DNA from: Turritopsis dohrnii
Lineage: Eukaryota; Cnidaria; Hydrozoa; Anthoathecata; Oceaniidae
Reading direction: 5' to 3'
DNA length: 64,000 bases
Assembly (NCBI GenBank): GCA_027922465.2
Contig: BQMF02000806.1
Location: forward strand, 1-64,000
This document shows, one piece after another, positions 22,700 to 35,786 of the stretch. The position numbers and the translations under genes are program-made. The notes under the pieces were generated by a model. It was given only the letters and a program-made list of their open reading frames with translations. It ran no database searches and was not told the DNA's origin. Numbering within the stretch: the first letter of the stretch is position 1; each line of letters opens with the position of its first letter.

Positions 22700-23620
22700 A
22701 GGGACTTTAAGATTTCGAAAACGGGAACGGGAACTTCATAATATCGTTTGACTGCGCATGCGCGAGGTGATTCCCATGAAATTTTGAAGTTCGCTCTGTT
22801 TGTTCCGAACGTGAAATCACACATTTTGAAGTTCTGAGAAAACGTGAACGCTCAAGGAAGAAAGATGGCTGAAACTGCTGAGCAAAAACCACCGAGGATT
22901 CCACTGTCGTGGCGCTTACCCTCTACAGGTCCAAATAAGTTTGCAATTAGACCATTAGGAGCTACTACTGATTGAAACTTTATTGAATGTACTCTTTTGT
23001 GCCCATTATAAACAATCCTCTGATAGCCAGGGCTGATCACATCACTCAATAAATGTCTCCATCGGTCATAAATTAGGTTGAGAATATGATTGTTTATTAT
23101 ACAAAGTTCAGGTACAGGCCTAGCAAACCTAAGTACCATATGAGTATCTGCAGGGATATGCATACCTTTTCAAAAAACACATAGTGCCTCAAGGCCACAC
23201 ACATTCGTGCCATTGTAGCAAATTATTCTCTCAGGAATTTCTAGGGTTGTTCTGAGAATTGGAATATCATCTTTTTTAAAGCGAAATTCAGCCAGACACT
23301 CATCTTCAGCTAGATTATTCAAGCTGAACTTCTCATACCTCCAGTATGGTAGATACAGATTAGAGGATTTTTCTAAATCCAGAAGTAATAAAAATTCTTC
23401 ATCATCAATAACTTTATCATAATGAGCAAGGTGTAAAAACTCGTTTTTCTCCATTATTACTATTTCAGTCTTTCACGCTTCTAAGTTTGTTTACAACTTA
23501 ATGCGTCATTATGAAGTCGCGCACTTTCTTAATCTCCGTTATTACACATAACCGGAACGAGAACCTAACTACGGAACGGCGTTCCCGTTCCCGTCCCGGT
23601 TGTGAAATCTTAAAGTCCCT
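22700..23620. mobile_element. Second, deleted Harbinger-type element
   Basis: The ends AGGGACTTTAAGATTTC and GAAATCTTAAAGTCCCT are perfect inverted repeats and are followed inside by related GGGAACGGGAAC-type words. AGT flanks both sides (22697-22699 and 23621-23623) as a likely 3-bp target duplication. The 921-bp element holds a truncated transposase and is unrelated in TIR sequence to its neighbour, which ends 87 bases away. Confidence 0.85.
22880..23454 (-). pseudogene. HARBI1-like transposase with internal deletion
   Basis: The N-terminal segment (23454-23173) reads EIPERIICYNGTNVCGLEAL. An in-frame TGA at 23170-23172 follows. The same frame then continues with RFARPVPELC, YNGHKRVHSIKFQSVV and GPVEGKRHDSGILGG, ending in unrelated residues after about 22880. 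The region that should carry the first catalytic Asp (between DVISPG and YQRIVYNGHK) and everything with the final Glu are deleted. It is a non-functional relic of a family common in invertebrate genomes. Confidence 0.85.
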
Positions 23621-25019
23621 AGTAGTAAAACAGTTGCGTTACATTGACCTACTAGGAATTTTATTTGGAGAATCTTAACGAAATCGCCGAATTTACCAAA
23701 ATTAATTCCCGCTAAAACCAATTCCTTTAATGTACTAGTATAGGTGAAGGGTTCAACTTATCACAATTTTTTCTTTTAAGTTCCAACTCCTTTATTTTGT
23801 TTTCTAGAACGTTTTTTTTTATATATATAAGCAACCAAGGTCAGACCTTAGTAGTAATGTTGCTTAATTTGTTGCTATAGCTACATTATTTCGAAATTTC
23901 ATGTTGCTAATTAATCTAAGATTCTTGTAGTACTGTTGCTTAACTTTTAGAGAAAATTTACTAGTGTTGCTTATAAACATGTTGCTTATATAAAAAAAAC
24001 GTGTAACTTAAATCTTTCAGTTTTTCTGTGGGTCATTTCAATATAGGCTTTGCTTAAAGACTTCTCTGTTGACTCTAGATTTTATCAATACGTGTACGAG
24101 CTGTGATAAGGGTAAATTGCATTTCCTTTTCAGATTTGACTTTATCGAAGTATATTATTTTCCAGCTTTTCTAGCCTAACTTGTAAAAAATACCTTTTTT
24201 CCAACTTTTCCAGCCCCTGTGAACACCCTGATATAGTCTCTCCTTTCGTAGGTTGAAACAGGGGAAACATGGACATTCTTCTGAGAAAAAGGGATGTAAA
24301 GAAATGAGGCTATAACTATTATGAAGAATAACTTTACCAATATACGAAATACAGCTTCATATAAAACATATTTACCGAATACCAACGAGTATAAAAATCG
24401 AACCGAATATATTCGAAAGTTTTAAACAAATATAATAAAGCGACTGTATATTATTACGACCGTTTTCGGAGAAATAACGAGAAATAACGAAATAAAGAAA
24501 CACGTTAAATGCTTTCCATACCTGACAATTTTCTCTAGTGAAAACTGTTTTTGTTAAACAAACTACGCTACATGAATCTAAATAACTTAATGAACTATAC
24601 AACAATGAGGCCTAACAAAGCTTCAGCAAAAAAGGACAAATTATCGGGGATCATTGTGTCTGGGAAAACATCGCCATTTAGCAAAATTTTCGTCACTTTT
24701 CGCCGACGAAATCACCCCCGATAAGGTACATTAACGTCAGTTAATCGGTTTCGCGCCTGGACTTTCAGAAGCTATCTTCTGTGGTTCAGTTGATTGACAG
24801 GACGAAGCGAGTACTCAATCACACAAAGAACAAAAAATAAATTAAACGACTGAAATGATTTGCTATGGTGGACTTTTTACAAAAATACGAATTTTTCGTG
24901 GATGTAAGAATATATAAATCGTCTGGTCTGTGGTTTATCATATTCGAACAGAAGAAAGCAAAGGTTAGATTAAAGGCAAGCAGAATGAGAAGAAGATATC
25001 CAAATGAAATGAAAGCCAC
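23621..25019. other. Non-coding stretch between Harbinger relic and XPC
   Basis: AT-rich with a T-run at 23813. An imperfect inverted pair TTATCGGGG (24642) and CCCCCGATAAGG (24714) may bound a short MITE. I see no exon. No AATAAA for XPC was found close to its stop codon in this stretch. Confidence 0.45.
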
Positions 25020-25132
25020 CCAGTGGGCAAAAAAGTCACTGCGATAAAGTGCATTTCCATTGAAATAAGTGTGTGTATCTCTATAGAAATACACTCCCTC
25101 GCAACACATTCAACGCATTTGCGCACTTATTC
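25020..25132. repeat. MITE family A, copy 10 (downstream of XPC)
   Basis: The left end CCCAGTGGGCAAAAAAGTCA is intact, with core GCGATAAAGTGCATTTCC. The right half is rearranged (GTGTGTATCTCTATAGAAAT), ending GCATTTGCGCACTTATT. Confidence 0.7.
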
Positions 25133-25312
25133 CCAGTCTACGGGCAAGTAGGATGAAGAAGATATCCAACTGAAATGAAGGCCACAAGACCAACATAATT
25201 CTGAACATTCCCATGAAGAAAGATGACTTCCTGCAAACCCCCTCACAGTTGTCGCTACCTCATCTTCCCTCTTTCATCACATTTTAGTTAGCACATAAAC
25301 ATTTCGGAGCAT

Positions 25313-28300
25313 CTAAAGTTTCTCTACATTATCAAGCGGCATTTTTAATCCACATTCACACACTTTCGTGACCGCATTCGTATCTGGATCTGTCAGGTAA
25401 TTTTCTTCGGGGAAAATGTGAACATGACCATCTGTGTCGAGCGTGGTCGTACCCTCTAAAAACAAGGAAAGGAAAAGCTGATAAGAAATATGTGCAACAT
25501 GGAATTCCATTTTTGTTTAGGTAACAACAAGCGACCGTTTATGGATTCATTTATGGATTCATTTATAGATTTTTGTGAAGGATTGCAAGTGCTATTCGCT
25601 GTACACATCCATCTTATCTATTTCACCCATCCAAAAGAAACCCACACAAATTTGGATGAATTGATCGGACTCTATACAGTGTGATTTCGCCATTCAGTGT
25701 CATTTAAAAAAAATAAATAACACTTTTGTTTTCTTGTGTACGCCAGCCATAACCGCAGGGCGTCTGATAAACACTGAATGATCAAAACGGTAGACACAAT
25801 AGACTTGACGTTCAAACATAAATTAGTGAAAAATGAGCCTACAACAGCAATCCCACCAGGAAAATTTGCTGAAAAATCACTGCGCTGGAGTATATTACAT
25901 AGGAAGATATTTCACTGCAGTGGCTTTTAGAAGATTTCACACATTAGGAGTCATTCTTGACTTTCAAAGCTCATTTTGATATCAAAAGGCAAAAACAAAA
26001 ACAAAAAACAAACAAAAAACCATCAGACAACAAGGCTGATGTATTCTTACGCATGCGATTCATTGGCCAGGACACCGATATATTCGAATACTCGTCATTT
26101 TTCGATTCGTTAGTCTCTGTGGTCTCCATGGCAACGTCTTTGTCGGAGATATCCTTCTTTGGATTCAAGTCTTTAGGAGTTGAATCGTGATCGTCCTGGA
26201 ACATATTTTGAGACCGTAAACATTAGACAATTCAATAGACTCTGAAATTCAAGCAAAATGGGAGTTCAATTTGCAGACCAGTCGTAACTTCATTTGCATA
26301 ACAATAGGCAAGGCAGTTGTTTGAATCGTTCGAAATTAGCATTGCGGTGGTTTCAAACATAGTTTCATCTTCTTGATGAAATTCTTCAAAAATGTCGAGA
26401 ATTCTTCTAGTATAAATTCAATCTTACCTCGAAATTGTATTTGTCTTTGAGCTTCTCTCGTATAAGAAGAGCTTTTACAAAAGCCTTCCATCGACCGTAT
26501 ATCGTCTTCTCACGTTTCTACAGGGTAACAAGAGAAAAACATGGCAAATACAAAGTAATAATTGTAAGTAAAAGTAATAATATTGTTTCAGAGACTTCTC
26601 TGGTGCACTCTTACAACCAACACATCAGTCCACAAGTAACCATTAAATGGATATGCATTCACAAGCAATGACTATACTCGACAACAACATTTTCAGGTCT
26701 CCCCGAGAACATTTGTTGCTCTATTTGCAGGTCGACTAATGCTTCCTAAGCTTATTTTTCCTTAAGGAACACACAGGGTACAACTCAGAGATGTTATTAT
26801 TTTTACGGTGTAGTGAGCATATCTAAGTTAAATTTGTTTAAAAAAATCTCTGCAAAGGAGAGCATTTCTATAGAAATATACAGCCTATTTCATTATAAAT
26901 GCTCTTCGTCGCAGTGGCTTTTTGCCAATTTTGGCGACTGGGTTCATCTAAGTTCAGCTTGGCAGAAAGTTAAAACACTACTGGTGCCGAAATACCAGAG
27001 AGAAAGAGGAGCAGTCTTACTTCTTTTTCTTTTCGTTCTTCTTCTTCCTCCTGTTGACGCCATGCATCAAGAAGCACATCTTCATATTCTTTTGCTACAA
27101 CAATACCTTCTATGCTGAAATCAACAGAACAAAAAATGTTTAGACAAAAAATAATTAAAGGAAAATGTAGCAGCCCAATATTAGGTCTTGTTTTGGAAAC
27201 AACTTAGATAATGGTGATTAGGCCTCCATGAATGAGTGAATAAACCCCAAATGAGCGAATGAAATACTTACACCGGATGACTCCAACCTCCATGAAAATC
27301 CCAACCCATCATGGCAGGTGCAAAGTCGATGTTCAATTTCCGAGCTATCTTCTGCATATTATTCACTTGAATAAGAACAAGACAAAAGAAAAGTGATAAA
27401 CAACGGTGTGAGACATAAGGAGGAAAAACATCGTGTTTCTTTTGTTTACTAGCTAGCTCAAAAGCAGAGAGCGAAAGCACTTATAAAATTAGGCTCAGAC
27501 TATCTAGAAATTTGGTTCCATGTTTAGACATCGAAGAGAAATAGGTAAAAAGACCTTTTTTCTAAGTAACATAATAAGATATATATTATAATGTTTTCGA
27601 TAGTTTTTATTTCAACACTTACTTGGTAAATGAATTGCACCAGCAGGTAACATGCTCGGTTTAAACAGTTCCACATTGCCATACTCGTTCTTTGGAACCT
27701 TGCCCTAAGACACATGAATTTGAAAAGTGATTTGAGTATCTAAAAGATGTCTGCCATTAATAACAAAAGAGGTCCTTGTTGCCACCATATTGGAAACTAC
27801 GATGACATTGGGCATGGCAATCTGAAACCATTATTCTAATATTTTCAAAAAGAAATTCAAGGTATTAAGAGAAAAATAGGATGTTTCCACAATCAATAAT
27901 AATAGACCTTTATAGACCTAGTACATTTTTATAAGGAATCTTTATGCCCTGTATAAAATTGCTTTACTATGATGTTTGTTGAACAGCACTGAACAAAAAT
28001 ATTGTAGCGTAACAAAACTTTAGTTGCTTGTAAGATTGCAAAGAGAAAACTGAATTTATGAAGCTTTATCTTGTTCTTAAACCTTTTGATGAGATAGACA
28101 CGCTTCATCAAGAAATAAAGAAATAAAGGTTTTGTTTTTATGTTTACTCTTATTTTAAGTGTTGGTGGTCTGGAAATAGATGATTTAAAACTTCAAATTA
28201 ATATAGACAACTAGAAATATAACGTATTTCCACGGAATCAAGAAATAACTTTAAGACTTCAAGACCTTGAATACGTTAAACACCTTCCCTGCTTTCAGGT

Positions 28301-31300
28301 CTTAAATTGCTCTATTGCATTTGCAAATTTGTTCATTCCAATTCTCAAGAAGATTAATACAAAAGAATATGATAAGTTCATCGAAAGACATGTGGTGAAT
28401 CATTATTCTATGAGATCTGCTTCTGGATCTCCTCCACACCAAGTAATGATAACATAATAAAATAATCATATTGAATTTCAAAGGGGGATTTTAGATTTCT
28501 CATTTTGAAGTTAAGGGTCAAGTTCCCTTTCTTGTAAATTAAATTAAAATTAAAATGAAATCATGCTTTGTGAAAACTTACATCTACAACAGGAGGAGGA
28601 ACATATATTTCAGTTTGCCATAAACCAAAGACTTCCACTTTGATATTGTCACGTTCTGGTAATGGCGTATTCTATGAGGTAAACCAAAAAAAGCACATAC
28701 AAAACACCTCACAACCACTTTGTAATCTTACTTACATGTATGCAATCTTACATACATGTGAAAATTATACTACACTAACACCTCACAAGCACTATGTAAT
28801 CCTACATGCATGTGATAATATATTACACTCTCAAAAGAAAATGAAAAGCTTCTATTATAGTCATGCCCATAGGCTTTATACGAACTATACACAGGGTCAA
28901 CTATATAATATGAATATACCTGGTAAACATAGATGAGAATTTAACTTACTCTTTTCGGCCTGCCTTTTACAATCTTATAAGGAACTTCACCATCTTTTAC
29001 AGTTCTTCCTTGCTTTCTCCATGTTTCACGAGTGTGTAACTAAAAATCAAAGGGAAAAGAATGATACAAGAATGTGAAGAGTGATACAAGAATGTGAAGA
29101 ATGATACAAAACTCTTGTTCCACAAGCAAGTCCTGGTAGAAACAGCAACAAAAAAGATATCATATGACTGATGTACACTGATCAGGAATGCTAGGTACAC
29201 AATGGAATAGTACCCTTTAATGAAAAAAAAGTAAGTGCCATAGGATGGCCTCAACAGCTGAACGGTCAATACACAGGGTATGCCTGTATGCAAGTATTTC
29301 TTTTGTAAATGTTCATACAAACTTGAAATGAAAACTGGTCAGTCATTTTGCAGAAAAAGGGTTCTCAGTTTTTAGTAGCATTTGTGTGATAACTGTCTAG
29401 TTGTTGATTGTTTATCTATGATGCAATCTCTTTGGTGATTGCAGTAATTAACCTCAACATTTTTCTGTATTCTAGTGGAGTTTGGGGATGGTTCTTGGAT
29501 TTTTATAACTGGGATAATGGGAATAGTTGCTGCTCATAAACCCAGCAATGGCTGCTTGGCTGGTACTACTTTTGCATTTAACAGCATTTCATTACTGGTG
29601 ACTGTTAATTTATAAATTTCCATTGCTTGTAAAGAAAAAGGAAATGACGAGGGATATATATGATATCGTTATTTCCTTTTCAATTAATTTTCAATTCTTT
29701 TTGATCTGCAACTTCTTCATTGACAATAATACTTGCGTAAGACACAACAAGAAATTTTGTACTTACCTCATGTACACAATCGCGTGAATAAATAGCCTCA
29801 TTTCGGATGTAACCAAGAGGGACAGCTGATTCTGGATATATTGCTTGATATTTAAGTAAATGGCGCTTCAAAGCATACAATGGATTATCTTTAAATTCAG
29901 AAATAGACTTGGGAAAATCCTGCTGTAATAAAGCTTTCTTGAGTTGTCCCTCTTCCGTTCTGTCTCGCACATCATCTTTTGGTTTGTACGGATGTAAGGT
30001 ATGAGCCCACCATTCACGGTCTATTCGAAGTTTACGATTAAAACTCAACCATTTTTCAGCATAACGACATGTTATATCTTTGATTTTCTGATCTAAAAGG
30101 ATGTCTCACATAATCATCTCTCAATAAGTTAAAAATGTCAAATCAAAACTAAAATGCAAAAATTGCTAACCCTCACGTTGAACACTTGATTAAAGAACAG
30201 TGATTGATGACCAATAATATACAAATGATAAATACCGTTATCAAATCCAAGAACATATTGAAGAGGTTTCGTGGCAATAGATTCACATTTGGATGGATTA
30301 TTAATGCTCTCAGTTGTTAACTCCACAGCTACAAGTAAAAAATGTACAGTTTTCTATTACGTTTTTCATTATTATTCACATGCTATTTTCATTAAGTACA
30401 AGTATCTCTTAAAGCAGTTTCTTATAGGTTCGGTTTGAGTCAAATAAATATAGGATATCACATTGGGAAACAGTATCATATTTGAAACAATTGCAAGAGT
30501 AAACATAGCATTTTCCATCAATGGATTTACAATTCACTTAACATGTTTCTTTTAGTAGAATTGATTAAAATTTCATTGCCACAATATCTGTTTCCTATTA
30601 AAGCAACAAGCAAGTGGACCTAATCATATAATTATTCAACACTATCAAACACACGAACCAAAACAGTGTTTAGAACATACTTATCCATTTCTGCATAGTC
30701 ATTAGGTAAACTTCAATCCATACATCAACCAACGTTGGTAAAGCTGATATAAAAAGCAGAGTCTATAAATGCAACCATTTTTACCGGATCGACAGAAATA
30801 CTGCTGAAAGTGATTGCTCTAACCTGTACGCTGCAATGACTTCTTTGGAACATTTTTAGTTTTGGTAACTGTATTATCTGGTTTTACTTTCGATTGTTTT
30901 TTTGATGAAGGAGAATTTTCTGAAGGTGGATCTCTTTTCAAAATTCGTTTGTATTCTGCAAATATATCAAAATCATCGTCATCATCTCCTTTGGTCTTTT
31001 TTTGTCTCTTAGGTTTACCACGTGGCTTTTTCACTTTTTTAGGCTCATCACTATCATCATCATCATCATCATCCTCATCATCTTTGCTTTCATCTTGATT
31101 ATCTGGTGATTCATTTCCACTCGAAAATTCTTCCCCATACGAAATTTTTTTTACAGCTCTACGGCTTTTATGTTGTTTAGGTACTAACTTAAGGGCACTC
31201 ACAACAAATTTACACTCCCCCGTGCTTTCTTCCACATAATCATTCTTTTTTTTACTTTTCTGACCTTTCTTCCTTTGTGAACTTGACTGGGAAAAATATG

Positions 31301-34300
31301 GAGATTTCTTTGGAGCAGGTTCGTCACTTGCTTCTACAGTTGATGTTGAAGGATCTGGCTGCATTTTTCTCTTCATTCCACTTGCATCCTAAACAAATGT
31401 AACAAAATCTCAACAGATGTACCGGGTGGTCCAAAAAAAACGAGTCCAAAATTGGTTTTTTGATCATCAAAGTTCAGAAAATGATTATCGTTCATACTTT
31501 TGTATTTGAGCTATTTTATCGTTGTCCGGAAATTCTGCAAAGTTTTGGGTCAAAAGAATAGCATAAGAAGGAGATATAGGGATTTTAATAAGTCTTGTAG
31601 ATTTGGGCTTGTTTAAAAATGTTGAAAAATTGACGTCAAAAAAAGTTATTCACTCGCTACTTAATAAAGACAAAATCTCTATCTAGCAATAAACTCGATA
31701 CCAATGTGTGACAGTAACAGACTCTAATATATAACTTTTCTAACTAAGTTCCTTGGGTGACACGAGGGTTCTGGGTGATTCCTCTAGTGAGCAGATAAAT
31801 TCTGTAACAATCTCTTCGTTTTCCGGTGTGATAGCAGATCTTGACCGTCTTGAACCTGATTTTCAATTCATCGTTCCAGTCTCTTTGATTTGTTTTATCA
31901 ATCTTTGAACAGATCCTTTATACTACTTTTTGGATGTTCTTTACATATACGGTAAGCCAACCAACTATTTTCAACATAGTCCTTTTTAATAACTGCTTTA
32001 TCATCAACAGAGAAAACCATCTTTGCACAATGAAGCGATACTGATTAAAGGTAAAAGATTAGGGGAGTTGGGTCAACTTGGTATAACGCAATGCAATGGT
32101 ATCACTCATGAAGACTGTAAAGTGTAGCCTTCTTGCAGTCTGCTGAACAAGTGATGAGGAGTATTGAGCACTGAATTTCTGGTGAAAGATACCAGATATC
32201 GTCAGAGTACAAAAAAAGTTTCATAATTTTGACGTCAATTTTTAATCAACTCTAAAATGATAGGACATACTTCTAACCCAATAACTGAAAATTGGTTAAT
32301 CAGAGCTTTTTCAAACTTTTACAGCTTTAAGAAATTATAGGAAATATTCAACATGTAAAAAATTGTGAAGAATGGACATAAAGTTTTTGAGATAATAAAA
32401 ATCCAATTTTGGACTCGTTTTTTTTGGACCACCCGGTATGATGTGGGACTAATTTTAATTTTCATTGGAAGCATGTTGATGCAGCTTGATAGGTCTATTG
32501 TTTTTCTATTTGTCTCAAATTTTCCATTTCCATAGATAACGAAACCTTCTTTTGGGTTAATGAATGACATTACCTCAGCTGGCTTTTCCGGAACTTCTGA
32601 AGTGTCAGGTGGCTTTACTTTTGAAGGACAAGGCTAAATGAAAATAACTGTTGCCCAAAATAGTGTCAATTCCTCCAATTATAACAAATGTTTTAGAACA
32701 ACCTTCATAGCTTTCAGGGACAGACATGGACAATATAGAGCAACAAGTTACCTGCAATGAATGTACCAAACGAGTTGTAAATCCCAGGGATCTCAGCATC
32801 ATCACAAATATCTACAAATAGAGAAGGAAAAAGTAGTGGATAAAATGATTTCCAAATCCAAACACTCCATTAAATTTTCATCAGAACAATAACCTACATG
32901 GACACGACTGAGATTTTTCATCTTAGAAGCATCCTGAAATTTGAAACACACAATGAAAAGCATGAATAACAATGAAGTTTTGCTGTGACAAAATTTGACA
33001 TGTTATACATTTTGTTTTGTATTTTCCCAGTTAATTTGATTAAATAGTCACAGCTTGTATGGTTGCAAGCTTGCTATGAACCAACTTATTTGAATTTATG
33101 AGACGAGCTTGTACAGACTAACACTTGATTGAAATAATCAGTCCAATGTCAGAAAACAAAACGAAATGCTACAAACTTTTTTACATAATTCCTTACCCCA
33201 AAAATTCAAAAGATGTCAGAAAAACACACCTTGTCTATGTATAGTAAAAGTTCACCAACTGTAGGTATTTCCTTTTGAAACCAAGTTAAAAATTGCCGCA
33301 GATCAGTAATATTCCACCTACTGGGTAAAGTCTTGTGGAAGTTGCTTGGAATTAGGGACAAACACAAGCCCTGATAAATAAAATTAAGATTTGCCAAAAA
33401 CAACTGTGAAATCTTTTAGTATACTGACACCAAAATTCATGAATTTTGGAAACCTTATGATTATCCATGTTACACAGAGTGTTCTGTTGCAACGCTCTTG
33501 TTAGTAGGCAAAGCAAGTGACATTTATGAACAAGCAACTGTCTTTGTCTTTGGATTCGACCGAAAAGTTGACGCAACCAAAGAAACATTTTTTCTTCCTT
33601 TGTCTTCTTCCTGTCACAAAAAACAACATAACATATTAAGAACGCAAATCTGCGCGGTTCTTACAAGCCTTGTATTCCTCACAAAATATTAAACTGAATA
33701 TTTCTCAAAACTAGCAAAACTAACTTTCCTTGAAACAACTTCTTCAACATTTTAAATTCATTTTAAGCAACCTCTCTGGACATAATACTTCAGGTATAGA
33801 GTTCTTTGTGTAAAATCTGATGGAGGATTAAAGGGAGCGGATGGGGGCATAGTAAAAAAAAATCTGGACGTAATTGGGAAATTCAATGTGATCAGAATCG
33901 ATTGGCAAAATGTCAATAGATGTTATCTGTGAGACCTAGCTAAAGCTGCTGAAGGTGTGGAAAAGGTTAAAGTGAAGGTAAACAATAAAAAAGGTCTTTT
34001 TACTTTTTATGTATAGATTGCACTCCTACACTAATCTGAACATCTTTAATTTCCATAGGTGGCTTTGCTTCTTCTTCTTCTTTGATTTTCTTCTTCTTTG
34101 AAGGAAGCTTCAATTTAACTTCTACAATCATGAACAGAAATGAAGTTAGTACAGAGATACAAATCTCTTGAAGAAGACAGTTTTAGTGATGATTTTGAGT
34201 CAGTGAGATTGATTTCAGTTAAATTAGTAACAACCTCAAACTAGTTCTTTAGTATGAAACTTTAGAGAAACAAAGTACAACATGACATACCATCAACTTC

Positions 34301-35218
34301 TTCCCAATCTTCCTCACCAGACGAAAATGTCTCAGCTTTACTCAACTTTTGTGTTTTCGTTTTATGCACACCATCAGTTTCTTCATGCGACCTTACCCTT
34401 TTCAATTGGTTTTGATTCGTTTTTGACGGGTCCTGAAGCTCCATAACATCATCAAATGCTTTCTCTTTAGAAGAAGATAGTTTTCGTCTGGATTTCATTT
34501 TAGGTGGTTCACCAATTACTGATTCATAAGTCTTATTTTCTACATTAAGTCCTAGAGAATTATCTGAATTTCTCAAATTAGAATCTGTTTTTCCTTCTTT
34601 GCTATCTTCTTCACTGATGTTTTGCAAAGGTATAACACCTTCATGTTTAGAAGGATCTGCCAGGGGCTCAGATGCACCCACTTTTGAATAGTCTTTGTTA
34701 ATATTGTTTGGTTCACTTCCAGCAGGCACAAAAATGGAAGTCTCAATAAATTTATTCTGAGTTCCAGTTGCATTATTTTTACTGCTCTGTTTAGAAATAG
34801 GTATTTCATCGTCAGAGCTAGAGGAGCTGTCCTCATCTGATAAGTTTGGCCGACAAATCAATCCAGTTTGAACTCCAATCTTGTTACTGTAAGTGACCAC
34901 TGTTTCGGTAACCGCTTTGCGAGACTTTGGTTTGCCAGCACGTGTCTTTGGAACAACCGAATCACTATCATCATCATCATCATCATAATTTTCATCATCC
35001 TGTTGGTCCCCATCATCGTCATCCTCCTCCTCATCATCATCATCACGTTGTTTTTCATAATCAGAATCTTCATCCACACTTTCCTCTTCATCTGAATCTC
35101 TCATTACTTGCTTTACACTTTTCTTTGATGTTGTATTTACTTCAAAATCGGAATCTGAATTCGATCGAGTTTCTTGTTTTGGTGCATAATCAACATTCTT
35201 ACGTCTTGGGCGAGGCAT
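25313..35218 (-). CDS. XPC: XPC, DNA damage recognition subunit of nucleotide excision repair
   Basis: XPC, with RAD23 and centrin, detects distorted DNA in the nucleus and recruits TFIIH. I read 19 minus-strand exons: 34291-35218 (ATG), about 34032-34121, 33454-33610, 33230-33371, 32898-32933, 32752-32811, 32574-32633, 30824-31388, 30681-30743, 30236-30328, 29767-30092, 28950-29039, 28582-28671, 27623-27704, 27272-27365, 27021-27114, 26428-26517, 26051-26195 and 25313-25455. Family signatures are HLLCLL, the transglutaminase-fold piece ATKPLQYVLGFD, BHD1 (NPLYALKRHLLKYQAIYPES, YSRDCVH), the BHD2 region GEVPYKIVKG, GNVELFKPSMLP, and BHD3 (RKLNIDFAPAMMGWDFHGGW). Two acidic Asp/Glu tracts (residues about 45-85 and in exon 8) come from ATC/TCA microsatellite-like sequence. 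The C-terminus ends in a CECG motif, closer to fungal and protist Rad4/XPC than to the human end. Intron 7 contains a mariner relic. Confidence 0.95.
25856..25950. repeat. MITE family A, copy 11 (XPC intron)
   Basis: A shortened copy: CCAGGAAAATTTGCTGAAAA at the left, TCACTGCGCTGGAGT, then TTCACTGCAGTGGCTTTTAG and GATTTCACACATTAGG. About 25 central bases are missing. Confidence 0.65.
26826..26943. repeat. MITE family A, copy 12 (XPC intron)
   Basis: It reads TTAAATTTGTTTAAAAAAAT, CTGCAAAGGAGAGCATTTCT, CTCTTCGTCGCAGTGGCTTT and AATTTTGGCGACTGGG. It lies between the exons at 26428 and 27021. Confidence 0.8.
29059..29110. repeat. 20-bp tandem repeat, 2.5 units (XPC intron)
   Basis: The unit GAATGATACAAGAATGTGAA repeats with one substitution (GAGTG) and then a half unit. 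It sits 20 bases upstream of the acceptor of the exon ending at 29039. Confidence 0.85.
31422..32436. mobile_element. Deleted mariner element in XPC intron 7
   Basis: The ends CCGGGTGGTCCAAAAAAAAC and GTTTTTTTTGGACCACCCGG are inverted repeats extending about 35 bp, flanked by TA on both sides (31420-31421 and 32437-32438). The 1015-bp copy retains only the transposase N-terminus, so it has lost its catalytic domain by internal deletion. Confidence 0.93.
31740..32020 (-). pseudogene. Mariner transposase, helix-turn-helix part only
   Basis: From ATG at 32018-32020 the frame reads MVFSVDDKAVIKKDYVENSW and YRICKEHPKSSIKDL. A stop follows, and then in another frame come QRLIKQIKETGT, PENEEIVTEFICSLEESP and VSPKEL. 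These are the paired helix-turn-helix motifs that bind the terminal repeats. The DDD catalytic domain is absent and the frame is broken, so it is a relic. Confidence 0.8.
34965..35050. repeat. ATC/TCA microsatellite inside XPC exon 1
   Basis: Runs of CATCATCATC and CCTCCTCATCATC encode poly-Asp/Glu on the minus strand. A second such run lies in exon 8 near 31050-31085. Length variation here would alter the acidic tracts without shifting frame. Confidence 0.8.
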
Positions 35219-35786
35219 TCTGTTCGATTACTTTAAGTCTTCTCTTCTCTGTTTACACCTGGTTTCTTTTATTTAGCAAGCTGCAAAAAACAGAACATAT
35301 GTAATCACTAATAAAAGTAAGTAAAACTTTCAAAATGACATTTTGCTCCGATGAAATATTTATCAGGAATGAACTGATGCCTACAAAGTCAGATAATTTT
35401 AAGTATGTACACTACACCACTAAAACAATGCCTTGGAACATTGGGCTGTTCTCAGATTTTGCAAGAAACTATAAAGAAAGAGTGATGAGATAACATAATT
35501 GTATTGATTGTATTGATTTCTACTAAAATGAATAATGCATTATAAAAACCAAGCAATTATAACACATTATAAAAACCCTTTGCTTGGTATGGTAATCAAA
35601 AACATCGAAGTCATTTATTCTCAGTCAATATCCTCTAGCCACAACATTGGAAGTAATTGAAAAAGTTAAATGATGTCAAGAAGGGATAGTTGGTCTTTCC
35701 GTTCATTCCATGTTTCACGATTGATTGATTGATTGAATGATCTTTAGAGACAAAGCTTGGAACTTATGAAAACACATTGCAATTGG
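35219..35786. other. Intergenic region, XPC 5' flank and SUI1-gene 3' flank
   Basis: 568 bases separate the stop of the SUI1 gene from the XPC ATG, both on minus. A minus-strand AATAAA (35614-35619) sits 168 bases after the SUI1-gene stop and is a plausible polyadenylation signal. An (ATTG)n microsatellite occurs at about 35720-35736. The XPC promoter must fit in the remaining 400 bases. Confidence 0.5.
35614..35619 (-). terminator. Candidate polyadenylation signal of the SUI1 gene
   Basis: AATAAA on the minus strand, 168 bases past the stop codon, in an otherwise gene-free interval. No transcript evidence is available. Confidence 0.4.

Noticed and set aside
34868..35304. His- and Ile-rich plus-strand frames over XPC exon 1
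   Set aside because: Products of the CAT/ATC microsatellite read on the opposite strand of the acidic tract.
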